Positions 5,578 to 10,858 of a DNA stretch of 34,510 nt are shown in pieces (the stretch's first letter is position 1; the number at the start of each line of letters is the position of its first letter). The translations under genes were made by a program, and so were the position numbers. The notes below the pieces were generated by a model. That model had not been told where the DNA came from. It saw nothing but the letters and a program-made list of their open reading frames with translations, and did no database searches. Source of the stretch: a virus; IMG/VR virus record IMGVR_UViG_3300036770_000740, positions 1 through 34,510 of that record. One strand, given 5' to 3'.

Positions 5578-5843
5578 CTGAGTACGACAACACAAATCGT
5601 GGCGTATTGTTTAAGAACAACACGGGCGACAACCCGAAGCGACCGCAGTATCGGGGTTCGCTAAACGTCAATGGAGCGGAATACAACATTAGTGCGTGGA
5701 TTAAAGAGTCGCGCAAAGATGGGTCAAAGTTTATGTCGCTATCGGTAGAGCCGAAGCGCGATAAACCAGCGGCCCCGAAGCCTCAAAAGATTACTGAGGA
5801 TAACTGGGCGACAGAAGAACTTAACGACGATATGCCGTTTTAA
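5574..5843 (+). CDS. Small single-stranded DNA-binding-like protein
   Basis: An 89-aa protein. The N-terminal part NTNRGVLFKNNTGDNPKRP, then YRGSLNVNGAEYNISAWIKE and GSKFMSLSVEPK, reads as a compact OB-like or DUF736-like beta barrel. The C-terminus is ELNDDMPF, which closely resembles the DDxPF acidic tip by which bacterial SSB recruits partner proteins. Coming after annealing protein and exonuclease (4-bp overlap), a ssDNA-binding role is the best inference. It is much shorter than host SSB (about 170 aa), with a Pro/Lys linker of about 20 residues. Confidence 0.65.
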   Translation: MTEYDNTNRGVLFKNNTGDNPKRPQYRGSLNVNGAEYNISAWIKESRKDGSKFMSLSVEPKRDKPAAPKPQKITEDNWATEELNDDMPF

Positions 5844-5911
5844 CCCGTGCCGAAGGCGTCTCGGCGAATGAATGGAGTGCGGCCCCAAGGCGTCAGCCGT
5901 GAGGATTTAAG
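5844..5911 (+). other. 68-bp gap between SSB-like gene and nuclease-like gene
   Basis: The longest gap among the rightward genes. It contains AAGGCGTC twice (at about 5853 and 5889) and a GAGG ribosome binding site about 10 bases ahead of the next ATG. No terminator or gene is evident. Confidence 0.4.
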
Positions 5912-6469
5912 ATGACAGCGTGGAACGAATGTAGAGACTTAGAACGATTAAGCCGCGAACAATTGCGCCAATCGTTATTCCCGACGATTGCTTATGAGGG
6001 TCGATATGCCCATATCAGCAAGGGGGATATGGCGAAAGCCTTTCAAGCGACCCAAGGCGACTATGTGTTTAATCTAGACGATGACACAGCTGTCAGGGTT
6101 GAACACAAATGCGAATACACGAACGCTTACGGAAACTTCTTTATCGAAACCTTCAGCAATAAGAGCCGAGGGAATCCAGGCTGGTTCTGGAAGCTAGAAT
6201 CAGATTATTTGATGTATCACTTTATGCGCGAAGGCGAGGTCTACATCATGGGTCTAGCCGCTCTTCGGAATTGGTTATATGAACCGTCCCCGAATGGTCA
6301 GCCGAACATCCACAAATACCCACACAAGGGTCAATCACGGTATGACCAAAAAAATGACACTTGGGGGTACTGCGTCAGCGTCGAAGACATCACCAATGCC
6401 ATCCAAGTTCATTTCTATAACGTGCCGTCTATCAAGATAGATAGACGCGAAAAGTGGCGAGCCGCATGA
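5912..6469 (+). CDS. Putative restriction-fold (PD-(D/E)xK) nuclease-like protein
   Basis: A 185-aa protein. The segment DDTAVRVEHKCEYTNAYGNF followed by FIETFSN (about 50-76) places acidic residues and an E-x-K (EHK) on neighbouring strands, and GWFWKLESDYLMYHFMRE follows; this pattern recalls phage proteins of the restriction-endonuclease fold. The active site is not certain. The rest, including NGQPNIHKYPHKGQSRYDQK, is polar. It lies inside the recombination module and overlaps the NinB-like gene by 4 bp. Unknown function is the fallback. Confidence 0.5.
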   Translation: MTAWNECRDLERLSREQLRQSLFPTIAYEGRYAHISKGDMAKAFQATQGDYVFNLDDDTAVRVEHKCEYTNAYGNFFIETFSNKSRGNPGWFWKLESDYLMYHFMREGEVYIMGLAALRNWLYEPSPNGQPNIHKYPHKGQSRYDQKNDTWGYCVSVEDITNAIQVHFYNVPSIKIDRREKWRAA

Positions 6470-6861
6470 AACGGATATTCCCAAAAGGAACAGCGCGGGA
6501 AGCTATCGCAAAAGTTGTGATGGCGACCGTGACGGAGGACTGCTCCTGGACGGTAACCGTAGAGCCGTTCAAACGGCCTAGAAGTCATCAGCAAAACGCC
6601 TATTTATGGGGAGTCGTATACCCAACCATCTTAGAAGCAGGAGGCGAGGCGTTACGGGGCTGGACAGCGGATGACCTACACGAATACTTCTTGGGCGAAA
6701 TTCACGGCTGGGAGGTCATCGAAGGATTCGGGCGTAAGCGGATGAAACCGATAAAACGGTCTAGTCGAATGACCCGTATTGAATTTATGGATTACCTAGA
6801 ACAGATTAGCCAGCGATGCGCGAACATGGGCATCGTGATACCGGAGCCGAACTATGGATAG
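6466..6861 (+). CDS. NinB-like recombination protein
   Basis: A 131-aa protein from the ATG at 6466, which overlaps the preceding TGA. The motif FKRPRSHQQNAYLWGVVYPT (about 35-54) is the RSxxQNxxLW signature of NinB/YfdR-related phage proteins, and the C-terminal helix (MTRIEFMDYLEQISQRCANM) matches the last part of that family. NinB (lambda Orf) binds ssDNA and SSB and helps recombination, in keeping with the genes just upstream. Length is slightly below lambda NinB (146 aa). Family call made by motif only. Confidence 0.7.
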   Translation: MKRIFPKGTAREAIAKVVMATVTEDCSWTVTVEPFKRPRSHQQNAYLWGVVYPTILEAGGEALRGWTADDLHEYFLGEIHGWEVIEGFGRKRMKPIKRSSRMTRIEFMDYLEQISQRCANMGIVIPEPNYG

Positions 6862-7114
6862 TCAAGCTATGAGAGAAAGAGCAAATGATGCGATTTCTTT
6901 AACCTATATTCCTGCTCATTGCAGGGAAATTGATTGGCATTTGTCCGCAAACAAATTTTTAAAAGAATATTTGCAATTAACATATACAGTTATGTATAGC
7001 AATGACGTAATTAAACGATTAGAAAAAGTTAGATTAAAATTGCTAGAAGAGAAAAAAGAATTGAGAAAAGAGATTAGAAAATTGAAAAGAAAATTGCGTA
7101 ATGAGACTGCGTAA
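6854..7114 (+). CDS. AT-rich coiled-coil ORF, unknown function
   Basis: An 86-aa protein whose C-terminal half (about residues 53-83) is an almost pure Lys/Glu/Arg/Leu coiled coil (RLEKVRLKLLEEKKELRKEI). Its DNA is strikingly AT-rich, with codons such as TTA, AAA and AGA, unlike the roughly 50 percent GC genes on both sides. It overlaps the gene before by 8 bp and the gene after by 14 bp, so it is placed in the operon exactly despite the foreign composition. No function assigned; recent acquisition is inferred from base use. Confidence 0.6.
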   Translation: MDSQAMRERANDAISLTYIPAHCREIDWHLSANKFLKEYLQLTYTVMYSNDVIKRLEKVRLKLLEEKKELRKEIRKLKRKLRNETA

Positions 7115-7385
7115 GGCCGCTAAAGGGCAGGAGTGTATGGTCAGGCTTCCGGGCGTCTGTAATCACAACCCAGAAACGACGGTGCTGGCTCACGTTCGAT
7201 TGGCGGGGGTCAGTGGAATGGGAATAAAGGCCGATGACCTACTCGGCGCATGGGCTTGCTCTAGCTGCCATGACGCGATAGACCGGCGAGGGCATCTAGA
7301 CCTTGAGCGTGACTATGTACGACTAGCGCATCTTGAGGGGATGGTCAGAACGATAGCGATATTACGGAAGGAGGGCTTAATATGA
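7101..7385 (+). CDS. YbcO-like (DUF1364) HNH-type nuclease
   Basis: A 94-aa protein with the family signature start to end: MRLRKAAKGQECMVRLPGVC, then ETTVLAHVRLAGVSGMGIKA and WACSSCHDAIDRRG. Metal-binding Cys are at about 12, 20, 53 and 56, with His31 and His57 as likely active-site residues. YbcO-type proteins replace NinG/RusA-like nucleases in lambdoid nin regions and cut DNA structures. Neighbouring NinB-like gene supports this setting. Its stop overlaps the next ATG (ATGA). Confidence 0.85.
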   Translation: MRLRKAAKGQECMVRLPGVCNHNPETTVLAHVRLAGVSGMGIKADDLLGAWACSSCHDAIDRRGHLDLERDYVRLAHLEGMVRTIAILRKEGLI

Positions 7386-7495
7386 ACTGGTTTAGACGAA
7401 TGCTGAAACGCTGGCGCGAATGCGCGAATTATGAATGGCGACAAGTGCCTGACCCGAATTGGCGGTCTAGCAGAGGCGGGAGGGATTATTGGTGA
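7382..7495 (+). CDS. 37-aa basic, Trp/Arg-rich small ORF
   Basis: MNWFRRMLKRWRECANYEWR continues to RDYW at residue 37. It begins at an ATG that overlaps the TGA of the YbcO-like gene, which itself has a nearby GGAGG (about 7369), and ends overlapping the next start. Six Trp and eleven Arg or Lys residues make it a plausible nucleic-acid- or membrane-interacting peptide. Evidence for translation is only positional. Confidence 0.4.
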   Translation: MNWFRRMLKRWRECANYEWRQVPDPNWRSSRGGRDYW

Positions 7496-7734
7496 ATCGC
7501 GGCGACGCAAAATTAGAACGCATCTTTATTGACCCTGACGCATGGTCAATGCCGGTCGGAACAACAATGGTTATCAAGCAACCTGAGTACGACTGCCCCG
7601 TTCACGGGACGATAACCAGCACCATTACATTTAACCGCGTCACTGACGTCAGCGTTAGGCATTTCTGCATGGAGTGCTGCTTTGACAAGCTGGTTGAGAT
7701 TGGTGTGTCTGAAGTCACGGAGAAGAAGCCATGA
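7492..7734 (+). CDS. Small putative zinc-binding protein
   Basis: An 80-aa protein from the GTG at 7492, which overlaps the preceding TGA; a TTG one codon earlier is possible. Residues YDCPVHG (about 33) and HFCMECCFDKL (about 57) give two pairs of Cys/His that could bind zinc like a ribbon. The segment between is beta-rich (TSTITFNRVTDVSV). Unknown role; small zinc ribbons of this kind are common in early regions of phages. Confidence 0.55.
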   Translation: MNRGDAKLERIFIDPDAWSMPVGTTMVIKQPEYDCPVHGTITSTITFNRVTDVSVRHFCMECCFDKLVEIGVSEVTEKKP

Positions 7735-7814
7735 CCCGCGGGCAATGGATAGATGCAGCCTTGTGTGTAGCGTCTTTTGTGCTTGGTTTTGTGTTGATGA
7801 GGGCCGTGCTATGA
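7731..7814 (+). CDS. 27-aa one-pass membrane peptide ORF
   Basis: MTRGQWIDAALCVASFVLGF with seven further residues: a short polar start and one hydrophobic helix (about residues 9-23) ending MRAVL. ATG overlaps the stop before it and TGA overlaps the start after it (ATGA at both ends), so ribosomes passing along the operon would translate it. Too small for family recognition. Confidence 0.4.
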   Translation: MTRGQWIDAALCVASFVLGFVLMRAVL

Positions 7815-8008
7815 CTATCGACAACGAATCAGAGCCGGGGAGTTGGGAACGCGAAATGCGCCGTGCGCCGTGGGCGTATGGTCAACGGCGTGAACCCGAT
7901 GTCGCCGAAGTGCTGGCAAAGATGACCGCGCATGGCCTCATCGCAGAGGCCGCCGTCATTGCTAGGCTTCTTGCAGAAACCAAGGCCGCGTGCGAAGAAA
8001 AAACTTAG
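7811..8008 (+). CDS. 65-aa unknown protein, last rightward gene
   Basis: ATG at 7811 overlaps the preceding TGA. The product (MTIDNESEPGSWEREMRRAP...) ends in a helical segment VAEVLAKMTAHGLIAEAAVI and continues to CEEKT. No family is recognised. Its last 47 bp overlap the 3' end of a leftward gene, and no intrinsic terminator is visible between the two operons. Confidence 0.5.
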   Translation: MTIDNESEPGSWEREMRRAPWAYGQRREPDVAEVLAKMTAHGLIAEAAVIARLLAETKAACEEKT

Positions 8009-8162
8009 ACCCGCACTGTACGACGGTATCCGTGGGACGGGACACTTCGGGATGCGAACAGAACGGAGTCGTTTTGCGAAAGGCGAAGAACCGGCAGTTC
8101 TGACAGAGTTCCGGTTCGCCCATCGCCAGTTCGTCTAGGATGTCTCTGTCATCGATTCTCAC
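7962..8162 (-). CDS. Small Cys-rich phage protein, last leftward gene
   Basis: The supported part holds CQNCRFFAF, then FCSHPEV and VVQCGSKFFL: four Cys plus His in the C-x2-C ... C-x-H ... C layout of a small zinc-binding family often seen in phages. I chose the GTG at 8162 (66 aa), with GGAG nine bases upstream, which overlaps the DUF3310 gene by 14 bp; an ATG at 8123 would also keep all the Cys. It overlaps the rightward 65-aa gene tail to tail. Confidence 0.5.
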   Translation of the reverse strand: MRIDDRDILDELAMGEPELCQNCRFFAFRKTTPFCSHPEVSRPTDTVVQCGSKFFLRTRPWFLQEA

Positions 8163-8367
8163 GGGGGTCAACTCCGGCGAGAAAACTGGCATACCACAAT
8201 AGCTTTTGCGCGTCCTGCGCGGCCTCATCCTTACGGCCCATGCGCCAGTTATATTTCGCGACCTGACCGCGAAGGTAGCCGCGCCATTCCTCATCGGTTA
8301 ACTGTGCGCGGATAGCGTCAATGCACTCAATGTCATCGCGGTAATGGTCAGGGTTTATAGCGTCCAC
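8149..8367 (-). CDS. DUF3310-type small protein
   Basis: A 72-aa protein with the family's layout: NPDHYRDDIECIDAIRAQLT, then GYLRGQVAKYNWRMGRKDEA and LLWYASFLAG. The NPxHY start and KYxxRxxxK core are characteristic. Function is unsettled in the literature; it is often called a nucleotide-kinase-like phage protein. It overlaps the phosphoesterase gene by 20 bp. Confidence 0.75.
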   Translation of the reverse strand: MDAINPDHYRDDIECIDAIRAQLTDEEWRGYLRGQVAKYNWRMGRKDEAAQDAQKLLWYASFLAGVDPRENR

Positions 8368-9382
8368 GTAACACCTTCAGGTAATCAACAGCGACTTCGG
8401 GTTCCCAGAATATTTTAATCAGGTCAGGCGAATCGGGCGGCAGTTCAGGGTCGATGATAGCGACCGCGCACGGACTCAGCGTGTTATCGCGGAACCCCCG
8501 CTCTTTGGCAAAGCGGTCATAAACCTTGTAAGAACTGACCTTCAGCGCGTGCATCGCGATGCCGCTCTGCGGGTCTTTTAACACGCTGTAGGCCGATTCA
8601 TGCTTGTGACCAGCGACATATAGATGGTCGCGGGTTCCCATGATTGCGGCTTTCATTGGCCCGTGCGCTGGGTTCCAGATAGATGACCCGCTGTGGTCGT
8701 GGCGGCTATTCACGCGCACTTCACACCCGTTCGGGAAACGTAGCGCGATACGGGCTTCCGATGACTTGTATAAGGCGTCAGATTGTTTGGCAATCCAGCG
8801 CATCGGGTCGCCCGCGCCACTCCATAGGTCGTGATTACCGCCAATCATCCAGAGCCAATCGCATCGCCCGACGAACCATTCGGCTAGCCGCCATGCTTGC
8901 GATGCAGACGTACTCTGTTCGCCGTAGAGCCGCGCTAGACGGCCCACCCAGTTGTTCGTCGTGTCCCCTACGTTAACGGCAAACAATCCCTCAGTGTCCC
9001 TGACAAGCTGCGTATGACGTTCTAGGGCTTCGATGTCAGTGCCATCGTCGTCAACGTGCGGGTCGCCGAAAAACAAAAGGCCAATCGGCCCTGCCAGCTT
9101 GATTCGGATGGGGATAAGTTTGCTGGCTTCTTCGTGATTGCGCTTGTTAGCGAACTGGCGTTTCCGGTGCGCGATGAGTTCCTCAATTGGTACATCGTCA
9201 AGCGGAAGCGGAGTGAAGCTGTATTCCGGCTTATCGATGTCCCGTTTGCTCTTGATGCTGGCTAAACGCGACAAGAAGGTTCGGACGTTGTAGCCCATCG
9301 ATGCGGCTGCTTCCGTGCGATTCCCATTGCAGCGTTCCAATGCCGCTAGGATTTCATCGTCAGTCGCTTTTTTTACTGTCAT
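8348..9382 (-). CDS. Calcineurin-like phosphoesterase with N-terminal HTH
   Basis: A 344-aa protein. Residues 6-45 form a Fis/HTH_8-like helix-turn-helix (DDEILAALERCNGNRTEAAA then MGYNVRTFLSRL). Residues 100-300 carry the five metal-binding motifs of the calcineurin-like fold: FFGDPHVDDD (104-113), NVGDTTNN (137-144), GGNHDLW (181-187), RHDHSG and AGHKHE. It is therefore a predicted two-metal phosphodiesterase or phosphatase, possibly guided to DNA by its HTH. Such fused proteins occur in phages, where their substrate is not known. It lies at the end of the late operon beyond the lysis genes. Confidence 0.85.
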   Translation of the reverse strand: MTVKKATDDEILAALERCNGNRTEAAASMGYNVRTFLSRLASIKSKRDIDKPEYSFTPLPLDDVPIEELIAHRKRQFANKRNHEEASKLIPIRIKLAGPIGLLFFGDPHVDDDGTDIEALERHTQLVRDTEGLFAVNVGDTTNNWVGRLARLYGEQSTSASQAWRLAEWFVGRCDWLWMIGGNHDLWSGAGDPMRWIAKQSDALYKSSEARIALRFPNGCEVRVNSRHDHSGSSIWNPAHGPMKAAIMGTRDHLYVAGHKHESAYSVLKDPQSGIAMHALKVSSYKVYDRFAKERGFRDNTLSPCAVAIIDPELPPDSPDLIKIFWEPEVAVDYLKVLRGRYKP

Positions 9383-9385
9383 GGC

Positions 9386-9682
9386 TCACTTCATTGTGGT
9401 CAACATTTGATGGAGCATCGTTGAAACTCTGTCAACGAATTCTTCATTCTGGCTGAGTTCATAGTAAGAAGCGGTGTCTAAGATAGCGTGTACGGCTTCA
9501 TGCAAAAAGACCTGTTGACGGTGCGTTCCGGTCAGGTCGCCGCGAATTTCAATGCGTAGCTCTGCGGGTATCCACATCGCCAAAACTTGTTCGCCGTACT
9601 CCCATCGCTTGACCGATACATTGACAACCTTGATGGTGTGACCGCCAAGTTTGAACGACTTGGGGATGCCGTCTTCACGCAT
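9386..9682 (-). CDS. Small zincin-type metallopeptidase-like protein
   Basis: A 98-aa protein with the HExxH zinc motif in QVFLHEAVHAILDTA (HEAVH at about 61-65) and a downstream acidic residue candidate (NEEFVDRV, about 79-86). The N-terminal part is beta-rich. It resembles small phage ImmA/SprT-like zincins, whose substrates are unknown. It lies between endolysin and phosphoesterase, with gaps of only 3 and 9 bp. Confidence 0.7.
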   Translation of the reverse strand: MREDGIPKSFKLGGHTIKVVNVSVKRWEYGEQVLAMWIPAELRIEIRGDLTGTHRQQVFLHEAVHAILDTASYYELSQNEEFVDRVSTMLHQMLTTMK

Positions 9683-9691
9683 TGCTGCACC

Positions 9692-10063
9692 TCAATATGA
9701 CCAAACGTTGGGCCGTGGGGCTTCCTCAAGTGTATCCAAATGGATAAAGCGTCCAGACGTCTTTTGATTGACGCCGATGCCGGTAAACCCTGCGACGAAT
9801 GCCAGTTTCAGCAGCTTATAGGCATCTTGCCCATTGACCGCGATATCGCAAGCGCAGCCAGAGGAGTGCGCGCCGGGCTTAATCTTTTTGGCTTCGATAG
9901 GGTGCTGCGGGCAGCGGTAGCCCGACGTTATCGTCATGGGCTTCCCATAGGCTGTCCGAAGGGCTTGCAGCTTCGACATAAATTCGGGCTTCATTGCATT
10001 GACGCCGCAATGTGAGCAATTGAACTCTTCGGCCTTGAAATTCGGGTATTTGGAAAAATCCAC
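9692..10063 (-). CDS. Endolysin, peptidase M15 family (D-Ala-D-Ala carboxypeptidase-like)
   Basis: A 123-aa enzyme with metal-binding motifs of the M15A fold: SGYRCPQHP (47-55), GAHSSGCACDI (64-74, His and Asp ligands) and FIHLDT (about 106-111). The start EEFNCSHCG is also typical. M15 enzymes cut peptide bonds in peptidoglycan stem peptides; in phages of Gram-negative hosts this small single-domain form serves as endolysin. It has no signal peptide, so it depends on the holin encoded directly upstream (1-bp gap). No cell-wall-binding domain, as expected for a Gram-negative host. Confidence 0.88.
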   Translation of the reverse strand: MDFSKYPNFKAEEFNCSHCGVNAMKPEFMSKLQALRTAYGKPMTITSGYRCPQHPIEAKKIKPGAHSSGCACDIAVNGQDAYKLLKLAFVAGFTGIGVNQKTSGRFIHLDTLEEAPRPNVWSY

Positions 10064-10064
10064 T

Positions 10065-10469
10065 TTAGTCGCCCTTCTTGATGTTCATAATCTTTTCTAA
10101 GGTTCTGCCGCCAAAGTATGCAGACATCACCAACATCCCCCATTGGCCTAATAGCGTGACATAAGCCTCCGCGACTTTTACACCAAACCCATCCAGCAAC
10201 GCAAGACCAAGATAAGCGGACAGGATATAGGCAAGGGTCAGGGGCCGTATGTTCTGCGCCAACCATGAGCCGGTAGCCGCATCGGCTTTCCAGCGGTCGG
10301 ATACGTTGGTTTGTTCTGTTTTGTATAGCTCAGACTCATTCGCCATGCGCGCTAGTTCGCCATCTTGCGCCATCTTAGCTAAGTCCATCTGCGCTTTGGC
10401 TTTGGCTTCGGGGTCGGGAATGAGCTTGTCGATAACCTTAATCGCAAAGGGTAAAAGTTGCTGCCACAT
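10065..10469 (-). CDS. Holin, three-TM type
   Basis: A 134-aa protein beginning MWQQLLPFAIKVIDKLIPDP. A helical, charged middle (about 22-65) leads to RPLTLAYILSAYLGLALLDG and LLGQWGMLVMSAYFGGRTLE, two clear membrane helices near the C-terminus, with the N-terminal segment a weaker third. This is the layout of the holin family described from gene-transfer-agent and phage lysis cassettes. The ATG at 10469 overlaps the stop of the 52-aa gene (TGATG), and the endolysin follows at once. Its role is to permeabilise the inner membrane at the lysis time. Confidence 0.8.
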   Translation of the reverse strand: MWQQLLPFAIKVIDKLIPDPEAKAKAQMDLAKMAQDGELARMANESELYKTEQTNVSDRWKADAATGSWLAQNIRPLTLAYILSAYLGLALLDGFGVKVAEAYVTLLGQWGMLVMSAYFGGRTLEKIMNIKKGD

Positions 10470-10627
10470 CACTTATCGCCGTCCTTTTTGTTCCAAAGCG
10501 AAAACAGGGTCTTCACCTTTTCCTCAACAACCGCCAGCCTGACATCCATTTTTGCAAGGATGATGATGAGCGTGATTAGCCCTAAGAATATAGGCCATGC
10601 CTTGATAATAAGTTCTACTGTGGTCAT
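10469..10627 (-). CDS. 52-aa one-pass membrane protein of the lysis cassette
   Basis: ATG at 10627 overlaps the preceding TGA. The product MTTVELIIKAWPIFLGLITL continues with IIILAK, so residues about 5-25 form one membrane helix, followed by a charged helical tail (VRLAVVEEKVKTLFSLWNKK). It resembles small accessory lysis proteins (XhlA- or spanin-like in size), but no lipobox or family motif is present. It is coupled to the holin by TGATG. Confidence 0.6.
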   Translation of the reverse strand: MTTVELIIKAWPIFLGLITLIIILAKMDVRLAVVEEKVKTLFSLWNKKDGDK

Positions 10628-10851
10628 GGCTTATCCGCTTTGTCGTCTAGCTTGTCCCAGATGCGGCCCAGAATGCTTTTGATTTCATCGATATCGTTCC
10701 GATAGTCGGCGCGGGTGACATAGGTTAGCGGCATCTGCCGAACGTCTTTATCCAAGCGTTCTATAGAGCGGCTGATGTTATTCAGAATCCAGCCGCCAAA
10801 CATTCCGGCGATGCCGACCACGATGTTAAATAAAACCTGTGCGTCTTCCAT
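10624..10851 (-). CDS. 75-aa membrane-anchored coiled-coil protein
   Basis: Residues 6-24 (VLFNIVVGIAGMFGGWILNN) form a membrane segment close to the N-terminus, followed by a charged helix through SIERLDKDVRQMP and IDEIKSILGRIWDKLDDKAD. The layout (TM then coiled coil) matches common phage lysis-region proteins and could be an i-spanin-like or holin-accessory protein. It lies 7 bp after the tip-protein gene and overlaps the 52-aa gene by 4 bp. Confidence 0.6.
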   Translation of the reverse strand: MEDAQVLFNIVVGIAGMFGGWILNNISRSIERLDKDVRQMPLTYVTRADYRNDIDEIKSILGRIWDKLDDKADKP

Positions 10852-10858
10852 AGGTCAC

